This document shows, one piece after another, positions 1 through 8,989 of a DNA stretch of 64,000 bases (positions are counted from its first letter, which is position 1; each line of letters begins with the position of its first letter). Below the pieces are notes generated by a model. The model was not told the DNA's origin, ran no database searches, and saw only the letters and a program-made list of their open reading frames with translations. Made by a program: the position numbers and the translations under genes. The DNA comes from Hyphomicrobiaceae bacterium (GTDB taxonomy: Bacteria > Pseudomonadota > Alphaproteobacteria > Rhizobiales > Hyphomicrobiaceae): assembly GCA_021775735.1 (NCBI GenBank), contig JAJFHG010000017.1, positions 1 to 64,000 on the forward strand, given 5' to 3'.

Positions 1-728
1 TTGACGACCTGGCGACCAAACTGGGTCAATCCTTGATTGCCTGTACCGTGCAATGATCCGCCCAATGCATTGTCAAAAAAATGTTGTAGAGCAATGACCC
101 GGTATCCGGCTTTCTCAAGACGTGAAAGATTTTCGAGTTTACCCTCAAGGGGGTGTGCGCCTTCGATACCCAATAGGCTGCCAATCACAGGTTTGCCGTT
201 GCGTCTTTCATCCAAAACCATTTCCAGATCGCCACGGGTTCGAATGATCTTGATTTGATCGGGTGCGGCTTTTTCAAAATCGTGCAGCTTTTTAGCCTGA
301 TAAAGCGCTCGCTGAAAAAGGCTTTGCCATGTTTTAAGCGGCCACAACTGCGCGAATGCCAAAAGGGTGATGTTGTCGAGCGCATCACCATGATTTTTGT
401 CGTAGTTTTGCCCTTTCGGACTTTTGGTCACCGCTGTGAACACCTGGATCGCGACGTTACCGGAGCGCAAACGAGGAAAGTCAAGCTGGCCGCGCGCACT
501 GCGTTCCAGAAGATTACGTTTCCAAAGCAGACTGTCTGCGTGCCAATCTCCAATAATTAGGGATTGATGAAGATCCTGCGCTTTTTGGGAAACGGGATAG
601 GGGTCATGTTTGGAGACTGGATTGCGTTTCTGTTCAATCACTCCGGGAGCCAGGGTGAAGAATAGGACAAATCCGAGCACAGAGAGCGCGACACACGACA
701 TCAATATGCGTTTAAAACGGGACCTCAT
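1..728 (-). CDS. Membrane dipeptidase (peptidase M19), truncated by window edge
   Basis: The reading frame runs from the ATG at 728 to the left edge of the window with no stop, so only about the first 242 residues are present. It begins with a hydrophobic N-terminal segment after MRSRFKR, a signal anchor or signal peptide. It then shows the M19 landmarks in order: DWHADSLLW (zinc-ligand H-x-D type motif), QLDFPRLRSGNVAIQVF, IEGAHPLEG with the zinc-ligand glutamate, GYRVIALQHFFDN and GLTQFGRQVV. The family hydrolyses dipeptides with a binuclear zinc centre, here probably in the periplasm or at the membrane. The C-terminal zinc histidines lie outside the window. The substrate is unknown. Confidence 0.8.
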   Translation of the reverse strand, partial: MRSRFKRILMSCVALSVLGFVLFFTLAPGVIEQKRNPVSKHDPYPVSQKAQDLHQSLIIGDWHADSLLWKRNLLERSARGQLDFPRLRSGNVAIQVFTAVTKSPKGQNYDKNHGDALDNITLLAFAQLWPLKTWQSLFQRALYQAKKLHDFEKAAPDQIKIIRTRGDLEMVLDERRNGKPVIGSLLGIEGAHPLEGKLENLSRLEKAGYRVIALQHFFDNALGGSLHGTGNQGLTQFGRQVV

Positions 729-871
729 GGTTTGCCTTTCACTCATAACGTCGGCATTCGTAACGCCTGACAACGCGCGTGCCACAACCAAAATTGCCCA
801 ACATATCGGTCAGTTCATGATAGACGAGATTTTGCTTCTGACAATGCAGCCTGGCCCAACGTCAATCCAAC

Positions 872-901
872 AAAAAAGCCTGACCAAAAGGCCAGGCTTT
901 T
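872..901 (-). terminator. Rho-independent terminator after the TonB receptor gene
   Basis: A 9-bp perfect stem (AAAAGCCTG / CAGGCTTTT) with a 10-nt loop is followed on the minus strand by a run of six T. It lies 27 bp past the stop of the TonB-dependent receptor gene. The symmetric A and T flanks could let it work on both strands. Confidence 0.8.
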
Positions 902-927
902 CTGAAATGGATTGAGTGTTGGTAGAG

Positions 928-3477
928 TTAGAATTTCACCTTCACACCACCATAAGCTGCAAATGGCTGTGATGGTGAGACCGTACGAGGGTCGTTAAAA
1001 CCAGGTCCACCCAGGGCCACATCGATGTCGGTCACCTCGTCAGCTTCGAAATACGTACCGTAGAGACCGTATTCCTGGTTAAACAGGTTCTTGATAAAAC
1101 CGTAGACCTGGATTTTTTCCGTTACGTCATAAGATGTGTGTAGGTCGACCCGCGTGTAACCCGCGAGCGAGTCGAACCGGCCTTCATCGCGTGCAACTTG
1201 GTTGCGGAAGAACGGCCGGTTGCTGGCCGCAACAAGATCTGCACCAAACTTCCACTTGGGCGTGATCCAGTAATCGAACCCGAGCTTGAGAAGGTGGCGC
1301 GAAATGCCGGGAAGACGATCGCCCTCTCTCAAGAAGGCGCACTCGCCCACTGCATCCGGTTGAGAGCACTCGTCGAGTGTTGCATCAATAAAGGCGTATG
1401 ACCCGTACACACTCCATTTTTTGTGGACTTCATACTTGCCGTAAAGCTCGATACCTTGGCGCAACGTATCCCCGCCATTCAAAAAGAAAACACGGCCAGT
1501 TGGGTCTGTGACAGGCAGAATGTCGTCTTCAGCCAGTGTGCGGAACAAGGAAGCACCCCAGGAGAAACGACCGTCACCCATCGCGCCCTGCCCGCGCACG
1601 CCAATCTCGGCGGTGCGTCCCACAACCTGGTCCAGAGGCGGGTCGTCGGTCAGGAAACTCTCGATGAGGCAAGGATTGTCTGGCTCGGCGCAACCAAGCT
1701 CTGCTGGTGTCGGCGCGCGGTTCGATTCTGAATACCCACCGTAAATAGAGAGACCTGATCCAAGCTTGTAGTTAGCCCCTATCAATGGGTTAAAACGCTC
1801 ATAAGTATTGGTGGCGTTAAGACCCGGGAAATCACCCGTTAGGTCTTCCAGCTTGATTGTCGCGTGATTGTAGCGACCGCCCACGGTCACTGTCAGCTGA
1901 TCCGTGACATCGAAGGCATCAGAGAAGTAGATACCCCAGTATGTGTTTTCTGAATTCAAGTTGCGCGGCGAAATTTCATTTTCTTCATCCTGCACGATAA
2001 TCCCAGTGCCGCTCACGACATACCGGTTGCCGATGACTCCAAGCTCACTGGATGTCTTGTAGTTCGTCCGGCCTTTGTCATACGAAACACCAACAACGAG
2101 TTGATTAGGTCGATCAAACAGCCGCATTTTTTCGTGAGCTTCAAAAACGCCACCCCAACTCCGGCTTTCGGTATTCAGCCGTTCGATAGAGCCGAGCGGA
2201 TCAAACGCCGTTCCATCAATAAAGTTACCATTTAGGGTTTCGAAAGCTTCACCGTCACCATCATCGCCACACAAATGCAGCCCAACGGTAGCACCATCAA
2301 GGACGCCTTCGCTGCCAGGTTCACACAACGCACCCTCTGAAACATTGCCGTCAATCACTGAGCTCGTATAGCGACGGTAGTAGGCGACAGCCGAGAACGT
2401 CAGCGTTTCATTCGCTTTGACCGTTCCTGAGAGTGTCGGCATGAAGAGTTCGATTTCGCTGGTCTGTGGCGATGTAAACGTGTTGGCATAACGCCGATTG
2501 GTCAATTCAACCGGGGCGGCAGCCGTGGCACCAAACTCATTGCTCGCGGCGGTCAGACTAACGTGAACTTCTGCCATACTGCCACGCAGGCCAAGATCAC
2601 CGAAAAAGCGCCGGACTTCAGTCTCGGAAAAGTCTCGAAAACCATCTTCCCAGATGCCCTCGAGCGCAGCGTAGGCTGCAACGTTTCCGTTCGTTGCACC
2701 TGCCTGAGCTGCTGTTTGAATACGCCCAAACGAGCCAGCCATAATATCAAACTCAGCACCTTGGAAGCTGAAGCCATCGCGCATGATGATGCTCGCCGCG
2801 CCACCAACAGCATTGAGACCGAATGCCGGATTGTTGCTGACGATTGAGACGGCTTCAATGGCGTTTGTGGGAATAAAGCTCCAGTTCACTGTGTCACCAA
2901 AGGCTTCGTTAATACGAACGCCATTTTGATAAATCGCGAGACCCTGAGAACGCCCATTGACCGGTGAAGCATCAAAGCCACGGAACGAAAGTTCTGCACG
3001 TGCTGGATTGCCAGCCGCATCAGAAAGAGTGACGCTCGGCACCTGCTGCTCAAGAACCCGCTGGACCTGCTTTGTGCCCTCGCGATCAATATCTTCCTGC
3101 GAGACAGTCGATACCGCGCTCGGAACAGTCGCCAACTGGGCGGCGGCCTGTGCTTCAAAATCGACATCCGCATTATCAGACGCCCCGGCCCCTGTCGCGG
3201 CGGCTGCGGCCGTAGTCGTTGGTGTCGACGAGGCTGAGGACAGCGGCGAAACCGCGACCTGCTTTTTCTTCTTGCGCCTCTGCTGCGGTGTATCCTGAAT
3301 GACATCAATTTCAGGAAGCTGACTGTCGGCAGCCACGTCGGGTTGGTCAGACGCCGCTGCAGCGTCAGCGCCATCGCTTGCTGCATCATCGGCGGTTTGC
3401 GCCAGTGCGCCCGTTCCCGTCAGGCCCATCAGAGCCAAAGCCAACACACTTGTGCGTAGGTGATCCAGTTTCATCAT
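928..3477 (-). CDS. TonB-dependent outer-membrane receptor
   Basis: Outer-membrane active-transport receptor of about 849 residues. The start is placed at the ATG-ATG at 3477, because it gives a clean signal peptide (MMKLDHLRTSVLALAL... ending GALAQ); the frame is open upstream to 3621 but that extension looks non-coding. After the signal comes a low-complexity Ala/Asp-rich linker with a basic RRKKKK patch, then a plug domain (STVSQEDIDREGTKQVQRVL, LSFRGFDA, FGLNAVGGAASIIMRDG). A long beta-barrel follows and ends in KVKF, with the C-terminal Phe typical of outer-membrane proteins. The ligand cannot be read from the sequence. The neighbouring divergent two-component system and the palindromes between them suggest regulated uptake. 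It ends at a strong terminator. Confidence 0.9.
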   Translation of the reverse strand: MMKLDHLRTSVLALALMGLTGTGALAQTADDAASDGADAAAASDQPDVAADSQLPEIDVIQDTPQQRRKKKKQVAVSPLSSASSTPTTTAAAAATGAGASDNADVDFEAQAAAQLATVPSAVSTVSQEDIDREGTKQVQRVLEQQVPSVTLSDAAGNPARAELSFRGFDASPVNGRSQGLAIYQNGVRINEAFGDTVNWSFIPTNAIEAVSIVSNNPAFGLNAVGGAASIIMRDGFSFQGAEFDIMAGSFGRIQTAAQAGATNGNVAAYAALEGIWEDGFRDFSETEVRRFFGDLGLRGSMAEVHVSLTAASNEFGATAAAPVELTNRRYANTFTSPQTSEIELFMPTLSGTVKANETLTFSAVAYYRRYTSSVIDGNVSEGALCEPGSEGVLDGATVGLHLCGDDGDGEAFETLNGNFIDGTAFDPLGSIERLNTESRSWGGVFEAHEKMRLFDRPNQLVVGVSYDKGRTNYKTSSELGVIGNRYVVSGTGIIVQDEENEISPRNLNSENTYWGIYFSDAFDVTDQLTVTVGGRYNHATIKLEDLTGDFPGLNATNTYERFNPLIGANYKLGSGLSIYGGYSESNRAPTPAELGCAEPDNPCLIESFLTDDPPLDQVVGRTAEIGVRGQGAMGDGRFSWGASLFRTLAEDDILPVTDPTGRVFFLNGGDTLRQGIELYGKYEVHKKWSVYGSYAFIDATLDECSQPDAVGECAFLREGDRLPGISRHLLKLGFDYWITPKWKFGADLVAASNRPFFRNQVARDEGRFDSLAGYTRVDLHTSYDVTEKIQVYGFIKNLFNQEYGLYGTYFEADEVTDIDVALGGPGFNDPRTVSPSQPFAAYGGVKVKF

Positions 3478-3676
3478 GTTACGCCCCGTCAGTCCCCATA
3501 TGATCCAGGTTTTTACCTGGAATGCTGTTTTGAAAGGCCACGATTCGGACGGTGACCTCAAATTTCCATTGACTTTTCGAGTAGGGGGCTGGGCCTGCAA
3601 ACGCAATACTGTAACGTTCACATTGACGACAGCGGACGGACTCTATGCCCACGTGTTGCATAAGGGTCTCAAAACA

Positions 3677-3715
3677 CAGGAATATATCCTGTTTGCCATG
3701 AGGATATTTTCCTGA
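3677..3715. promoter_or_regulatory. Tandem palindromes between TonB receptor and histidine kinase genes
   Basis: The gene-free stretch 3478-3887 holds two similar dyads, CAGGAATATATCCTG (3677-3691) and AGGATATTTTCCTG (3701-3714), offset by 23 bp. Each has AGGA/TCCT arms around an A/T core. They lie about 200 bp upstream of both divergent starts and could be operator sites for the adjacent NarL-type regulator or for a metal regulator. No other gene is seen in the stretch. Confidence 0.4.
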
Positions 3716-3887
3716 AATCTGCCATCGCGCTGGTGTTACATGAGGGGCTATAATCCGCCCGACTTAGAGCACCCTATGTTGATCCTCACGCAGGTAAGCC
3801 GCTCTATTTCTATTTTTTGGTAGATCCATCTATCCGCCAAACTCGGAACCGTTGTTTTGGTGGCTTGATCTTGGAGCCCGCACGCCC

Positions 3888-5309
3888 GTGTCATTTATCC
3901 ATCACCTGCCCTTACAGTTGCGGCTCATCGCGACGGTGGCGGCTGCGTTGGTCATCACCACCACCTTCAGCGTGGTGCCCATCTACTGGCACGCCAAATC
4001 AAAGGTCGCGACCGAAATGCAAGCGGCGCTCGCGGTTGGCGAGCAGGTCGCCAAAAATGAAATTCAGTCTGGCGAATCCTCACGCGATTTATCACGCCGC
4101 CTCGAATTAATGGTGGCTCATTTCAATGGTGATCGCCATCTGAAAGCCAAGCTGGTGACCGCAGACGGAGGGACTGTTGCAAGTTCACACCTTGCCGCAC
4201 CTGACAACACTGCGCCCTCGTGGTTTCAGCGTTTCTTGAATGCCACGCCGCTTACGTCAACCCTCGTCCTAAAGGAACCGTTAGAGCCGTTGCACGCTGT
4301 TGTCATTGAAGCGGACCCCACCAATGAAGTCGGCGAAGCGTGGGAGGATCTCTCTACATTTGCAGGCTTGCTCTCCCTGTTTTGTTTGCTGGTATTGGGT
4401 TCCGTGTCATGGATTGTCACCCGCGCCATGACACCTATTCAATCTCTCCTCACCGGTTATAGCGAGATTGGTGCAGGCAACCTGAAAGTGCGGGTTACGC
4501 CATCAGGCTCTGCAGAGCTTGAGCGGCTCTGTCATGGCTTTAATGAAATGGGTGGTGAACTCGAACGAATGGCTGCGCGCAACACACGCCTCACACAACA
4601 ACTGGAAGACGTACAAGATGAGGAACGCGCTGATCTTGCGCGCGACTTGCATGATGAGGTTAGCCCATTACTATTTGCTGCTGATGTCGATGCCGCGATG
4701 ATTTCAAAGTTGGCCAAACAAGGCGGTCACAACAACATCCAAGACCAGACGCATGCCATCCGTTCCGCACTCAAACAACTCAAGAAAACTGTCACTCTCA
4801 TACTTGGGCGTCTGCGTCCGGCGGTGTTGCTGGATCAAGGACTTAGCCCCGCCATTGCCAACTTGGTTTCAACAAACCAACAGCGCCATCCAGACGTAAC
4901 ATTTAGCAGTGAAATTGTTGACTTTAATGCCCCCGTAAGCACGTTGAGTGTCATCTTTTTTGTTGTTCGCGAAGCGGTTGCCAACGCGCTGCGCCATGGC
5001 AATCCAAGTAAAATTTCAATTCACATCCAGTTGCCGTCAACAGACTCGATCCGGTTGTGTGTTGAAGACGACGGTGGTGGGCTTGACGATAAAGGCCTCA
5101 AACCCGGTTTTGGTGTGCACGGTATGGACGAACGCATCAAACGTCTCAACGGGACATTGACCATCCAACCATCCTCTTCGGGACGCGGTGTCATACTTGA
5201 GGCTATAATACCCAACCCTTCAACACATGATGTGCATCCAGACGGAAACATCTCTCAATTTTCAAAGAAATCCGCCACAAAAACACAACGGCGAGAAAGC
5301 ACTGCTTAA
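3888..5309 (+). CDS. NarX/UhpB-type sensor histidine kinase
   Basis: Membrane sensor kinase of about 473 residues. The GTG at 3888 is preferred because GGAG lies 11 nt upstream; a TTG at 3852 would add 12 residues. An N-terminal membrane segment (LRLIATVAAALVITTTFSVV) precedes a short periplasmic domain, a second membrane segment (LLSLFCLLVLGSVSWIV) and a HAMP region (PIQSLLTGYSEIGAGNLKVRV). The HisKA_3 dimerisation box is RDLHDEVSPLLFAADVDA, with the phospho-accepting His. The ATPase domain has the N box VVREAVANALRHG and the G boxes VEDDGGGL and GFGVHGMDERIKRLNG. Such kinases pair with LuxR/NarL-type regulators, and one begins 2 bp downstream. The stimulus is unknown. Confidence 0.9.
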   Translation: MSFIHHLPLQLRLIATVAAALVITTTFSVVPIYWHAKSKVATEMQAALAVGEQVAKNEIQSGESSRDLSRRLELMVAHFNGDRHLKAKLVTADGGTVASSHLAAPDNTAPSWFQRFLNATPLTSTLVLKEPLEPLHAVVIEADPTNEVGEAWEDLSTFAGLLSLFCLLVLGSVSWIVTRAMTPIQSLLTGYSEIGAGNLKVRVTPSGSAELERLCHGFNEMGGELERMAARNTRLTQQLEDVQDEERADLARDLHDEVSPLLFAADVDAAMISKLAKQGGHNNIQDQTHAIRSALKQLKKTVTLILGRLRPAVLLDQGLSPAIANLVSTNQQRHPDVTFSSEIVDFNAPVSTLSVIFFVVREAVANALRHGNPSKISIHIQLPSTDSIRLCVEDDGGGLDDKGLKPGFGVHGMDERIKRLNGTLTIQPSSSGRGVILEAIIPNPSTHDVHPDGNISQFSKKSATKTQRRESTA

Positions 5310-5311
5310 AG

Positions 5312-5932
5312 ATGAAGATTCTACTGGTTGATGATCATGCTGTTGTGTTGGATGGGGTGCGCCGCCTGTTGCAAACCAGTCTTGAGACCGAGATTTTGCA
5401 AGCCACAAGTGGAGAACAAGCGATCGAGCTTGTTGCAACGGAAAAGCCCGACCTCATCCTACTCGACCTTAACCTGGGCGGCATGGGTGGTCTTGAGGTG
5501 ATCCAACGCATCAAGAAGTGTGACCACCCACCACGCATTGTTATTTTGAGTATGCACACAGAACCAGCTTATATTTCCCAAGCGCTGAAATCTGGCGCAG
5601 ACGGCTACGTCAGCAAAGCTGCTGATGCAGAAGAAGTGGTCGCCGCCGTTGAGGCCGTGCTGGCAGGCAATCGCTATATTGAAGCCGACTTAAGAGACAA
5701 GCTTGGCCCGGCAGGGGATGGCGATCCATTGGACAAGCTGACCGCACGCGAATTGGAAATTCTTCGCCTGCTCGGTCGTGGCGAAAGCCTCAACGCCATC
5801 GCGGACGTACTTGGCATTGCATACAAGACAGTTGCCAATACCTGCACGCAGATGAAGCACAAACTTGGGCTGGAACGCACCGCGGACCTCATTCGGATCG
5901 CCCTTGGTGGCGACACGATCGGCCGGAAGTAA
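5312..5932 (+). CDS. NarL/LuxR-family response regulator
   Basis: Transcription regulator of 206 residues, starting 2 bp after the kinase stop, so co-translated with it. The receiver domain shows the acidic pair in LLVDDHAVVLDG, the phospho-Asp in LILLDLNLGGMGG, the Thr/Ser switch in VILSMHTEP and the conserved Lys in GYVSKAADAEEV. The C-terminal LuxR helix-turn-helix is LTARELEILRLLGRGESLNAIA followed by YKTVANTCTQMKHKLG. Targets may include the divergent TonB receptor gene, given the palindromes between them; that is inference. Confidence 0.92.
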   Translation: MKILLVDDHAVVLDGVRRLLQTSLETEILQATSGEQAIELVATEKPDLILLDLNLGGMGGLEVIQRIKKCDHPPRIVILSMHTEPAYISQALKSGADGYVSKAADAEEVVAAVEAVLAGNRYIEADLRDKLGPAGDGDPLDKLTARELEILRLLGRGESLNAIADVLGIAYKTVANTCTQMKHKLGLERTADLIRIALGGDTIGRK

Positions 5933-5973
5933 AACAAGGCATGACGAAACGCACGTCCGAGGTGGCGGCTGAG

Positions 5974-7041
5974 CTAGAACGGTAGTGGATACTTTCGATA
6001 AACTGCGTGGATGTCGTCCAACAGTTCATCATTCAACATCACATCTTTCGCGCCGATATTCGTCTTAAGTTGTTTCATCGTAGTGGCGCCAATGATCACG
6101 GATGTCATAAATGGACGCGTTAAACAAAACGCCAATGCCATCTGACAAGGGTCCAGCTCGTGACGCTCAGCCACCTCGTTATAGGCTAAAACAACATGAT
6201 CAATGGGTCCCACATAACGCCCACCAAGATCGCTATTAAATGCCCGACGTGATCCCTCTGGGATATGACCGCCGTTGTACTTGCCCGACAACAACCCCGC
6301 AGCAAGCGGTGAATAGGCGAGCAAGCTAATGTCTTCGTGATGAGATAGCTCGGCCAAATCCAAATCATAAATTCGGCACATCAAATTATATTCGTTCTGT
6401 AACGATACAACGCGCGGAAGACCATCGCTTTTGGCAACTTCAATAAACTGCGACGTCCCCCAACACGACTCATTCGATAGGCCGAAATGGCGCACTTTGC
6501 CTTCTTCAACAAGCGCTTTCAGGGTTCGTAGAACCTCGTGGATATGATCGCGGGTTTCAGAGCGATCTTGCTGTGTTGGGTCAAACTTCCAATTTTGACG
6601 AAAGTGATAAGACCCTCGGTTGGGCCAATGCAATTGATAAAGGTCAATCCGATCTGTATGCAGCCGTTTGAGACTTCCTTCAATCGCCGTGCGTAACTCC
6701 TGAGGCGATATCCCAACGCCTTTGCGTATCCATTTTGGGCCCTTGCCGGTAATTTTTGTCGCAAGAATGATGTCTTCGCGTTTCCCTGTCGCTTTGAACC
6801 AACTACCGATGATCTCTTCGGTTTTGCCTTGCGTCGCAGGCGAAAGCGGAGTTGTTGGATAGAGTTCCGCTGTATCAAAAAAATTGACGCCGTGGTCGAC
6901 AGCAAAGTTCATTTGGTCATGCCCCTCACTTTCAGTATTTTGCGTTCCCCATGTCATTGTACCGAGGCAGATTTCAGAAACCTCAACATCTGTCCGGCCA
7001 AGTTTGTTGTATTTCACATCCATATCCTGTTTTTTTTGCAT
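5974..7041 (-). CDS. Tas-like NADP(H)-dependent aldo/keto reductase
   Basis: Cytosolic oxidoreductase of about 350 residues. It matches the E. coli Tas branch of the family: KLGRTDVEVSEICLGTMTWGTQN at the N terminus, then VNFFDTAELYP (catalytic Asp and Tyr), LATKITG (catalytic Lys), YQLHWPNR (catalytic His), HFGLSNES and the NADP-binding SVIIGATTMKQLK. The true start may be the internal ATG at 7023, which gives MDVKYNKLG, the usual family N terminus. It is convergent with the response-regulator gene. The natural substrate is not predictable. Confidence 0.9.
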   Translation of the reverse strand: MQKKQDMDVKYNKLGRTDVEVSEICLGTMTWGTQNTESEGHDQMNFAVDHGVNFFDTAELYPTTPLSPATQGKTEEIIGSWFKATGKREDIILATKITGKGPKWIRKGVGISPQELRTAIEGSLKRLHTDRIDLYQLHWPNRGSYHFRQNWKFDPTQQDRSETRDHIHEVLRTLKALVEEGKVRHFGLSNESCWGTSQFIEVAKSDGLPRVVSLQNEYNLMCRIYDLDLAELSHHEDISLLAYSPLAAGLLSGKYNGGHIPEGSRRAFNSDLGGRYVGPIDHVVLAYNEVAERHELDPCQMALAFCLTRPFMTSVIIGATTMKQLKTNIGAKDVMLNDELLDDIHAVYRKYPLPF

Positions 7042-7140
7042 GGCCGACCAGATGGTCGCGGAGCATGTGAGGCTACAGCAGATAAGATCAAAACTCGAAC
7101 ATAGATTGAAAGATGCATCGTTGAAGTTGTCGTCAGAACG

Positions 7141-7173
7141 AAAAAAGGCACCTGCAGCGTTGCTGCAGGTGCC
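7141..7173 (-). terminator. Rho-independent terminator after the DUF7282-like gene
   Basis: A perfect 12-bp stem, GGCACCTGCAGC / GCTGCAGGTGCC, with a 3-nt loop is followed on the minus strand by six T (7141-7146). It begins 28 bp past the stop at 7201. Confidence 0.9.
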
Positions 7174-7200
7174 AATCGCTCAGGGAGGAGGACCGTGAAT

Positions 7201-7623
7201 TTATTTTATCTCTAATTGCCCCTCCCATGGTTTGTTGTCTTTCGTCCAGAAAGCCTGATCACCTTTTCCGGGATCAAAACCGGGCTTTTTGTCACTATCC
7301 TTGTACAGTGAAACCCAAAGGCGTTCGCCAGCTTTCGGGGTTTCCTTCAATTCCACTTTAACGTCGCGATGGGCTCCTGCAGTAAGTGCGCTCACGCCGA
7401 TCGCTGCACCCGTTGGACGGCCATTTTTATCGCTTCGGTAAATTGCTGCATACCCGTCTTCTGGCAAGTAGACATAGCTCATGCCGATAGAATTTCCGGA
7501 TAGCTTTTGATCAAAAGCAAGTGCTGACGGCGGCGTCTGTGTTGGGATTTCGGTCGTTGCAACCGCTGCACCTACAGAACCGGTTACGCCAACAAGTGCA
7601 GCTATAAATGATTTTCTAAGCAT
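7201..7623 (-). CDS. Small secreted protein, DUF7282-like
   Basis: Exported protein of 140 residues and unknown function. The start at 7623 is fixed by a strong AAAGGAG six to seven nt upstream and by the resulting signal peptide (MLRKSFIAALVGVTGSVGAAVA). The mature part (SIGMSYVYLPEDGYAAIYRS, VKVELKETPKAGERLWVSLYKD) resembles the small beta-sandwich DUF7282 domain seen in secreted proteins. It stands alone between a strong terminator and a regulatory region that carries the same bipartite motif as the oxyR-like promoter region, so it may belong to a LysR-controlled stress regulon. Confidence 0.75.
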   Translation of the reverse strand: MLRKSFIAALVGVTGSVGAAVATTEIPTQTPPSALAFDQKLSGNSIGMSYVYLPEDGYAAIYRSDKNGRPTGAAIGVSALTAGAHRDVKVELKETPKAGERLWVSLYKDSDKKPGFDPGKGDQAFWTKDNKPWEGQLEIK

Positions 7624-7772
7624 GTCATTCTCCTTTGTCTGAGTTAGGTTGACGAGGTAGAAACGTGACATCTTTCTCATGCTGCTTAAGAGTCTCATCT
7701 GTCTCTTGCTTTGAATGTACAGAACGTCTGTTTCCTACCTCACTAAAGAGATAGGAACTGTTCTTTTTTCTA

Positions 7773-7815
7773 CCAATCGGAATGTTAGGCGGACTTGATC
7801 GGCGTTTCCGATGGT
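7773..7815. promoter_or_regulatory. Bipartite ATCGG motif upstream of the DUF7282-like gene
   Basis: CCAATCGGAA (7773-7782) is followed by a dyad GATCGGCGTTTCCGAT (7797-7812). The same two parts, with the same 23-bp offset, recur at 10337-10378 before the LysR gene. ATC-N9-GAT fits the LysR-box pattern. The rest of 7624-7914 shows no gene. Confidence 0.45.
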
Positions 7816-7914
7816 CAAATAATTAAGCTTTGGGTGTGCCCGATAAAGAGGGCTTTCTATTTTGCGTGGACTAAAATCATCACGTTTTTGTGTCTATGAC
7901 GCGCACCCGTATTT

Positions 7915-8880
7915 TTAAATCGTATATAAATACACAGCGTAGGCCGAAAGGAATACAAGGCCCATGCCCCGCGTAAAACGGTTTGAGAAAAACGCACAAA
8001 CAAGAAGTGCGACAACAGAAAAAATCATCACAAAAATATCAAATTGAACAATTTCTTGAGGGACGCGAGAGGGGGAAATGAGCCCCATAACGCCGCCGAT
8101 ACCAAGCAAGTTATAAATATTGGATCCGAGAATATTTCCTAATGCCATTTCTGTATGCTTCCGAAACGCAGCAAACATCGTTGTGACAAGTTCTGGAAAT
8201 GATGTGCCGATCGCAAGCATTGTTAATCCAATAACGGCATCAGACACCCCCCACAAACGAGCAATATTTGAAGCGCTATCAACCAGTAAACGGCCACCAA
8301 AAATCAAAGCAATAAGACCAACGACTGACAAGATAACAGGCCATGCAAGTGATCTGTTTATCTTTGCATCAAAGCTGGTGTTCGCGGCAGACAAAGAAGC
8401 ATCAGGTGCCGAATTTGTGGCTTCCAGATGATATTGAAATTTATCCTGCCGATGCGCGTAAAAGAGGTAGCAAACAAGAACAAGTAGGAATGCCAAACCG
8501 ACACTCTGATCAAGCTCCATGGTCAGTGCTATGGCAAAAAAGACCAATGAGCAGATAAGAACAAAGCCGCCGTCTCTTTTCAGAATATGTGACGGCATAG
8601 CAAGTGGCGTCACCATCGCCGCAGCACCGAGGATCAAAAGGGTATTGGCAATGTTCGATCCAACAATATTCCCAATGGCAAGGTCTGGAGCTCCGATCAC
8701 GGCCGCTTGGATGCTGGCAGCAAGCTCTGGCAATGATGTTCCAAACGCAACCAGCGTGAGGCCAATGAGGAATGTTGAAACGCCACATTTTTCCGCAACC
8801 GTTGTGGCGCCTCGGACGAGACTCTCTGCTCCGCCAATAAGCAAGACAAAGCCCAATGCAGCGAGCGCGTAGTCCATCAT
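7915..8880 (-). CDS. CaCA-family sodium/calcium exchanger (YrbG-like)
   Basis: Inner-membrane antiporter of 321 residues. Two homologous halves each carry the alpha repeat: GLTLVAFGTSLPELAASIQA with GNIVGSNIANTLLILG, and GLTMLAIGTSFPELVTTMFA with LGNILGSNIYNLLGIGG. The paired acidic and GS/N residues form the ion site in the family. The segment between the halves (residues about 150-175) is a short hydrophilic cytosolic loop. It probably extrudes Ca2+ in exchange for Na+ or H+. It follows nhaA on the same strand with a 110-bp gap, a cation-homeostasis pair. Confidence 0.92.
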   Translation of the reverse strand: MMDYALAALGFVLLIGGAESLVRGATTVAEKCGVSTFLIGLTLVAFGTSLPELAASIQAAVIGAPDLAIGNIVGSNIANTLLILGAAAMVTPLAMPSHILKRDGGFVLICSLVFFAIALTMELDQSVGLAFLLVLVCYLFYAHRQDKFQYHLEATNSAPDASLSAANTSFDAKINRSLAWPVILSVVGLIALIFGGRLLVDSASNIARLWGVSDAVIGLTMLAIGTSFPELVTTMFAAFRKHTEMALGNILGSNIYNLLGIGGVMGLISPSRVPQEIVQFDIFVMIFSVVALLVCAFFSNRFTRGMGLVFLSAYAVYLYTI

Positions 8881-8989
8881 CTATAGCTAGCCTTTTTCGT
8901 TTGAGCGCCCAAAAGGGAAATGTTGGTGAGGACAGCGACGAACGTCGCACAAATTCGCCGGGAAATTGAGCGAAATATAGTCAACTCTA

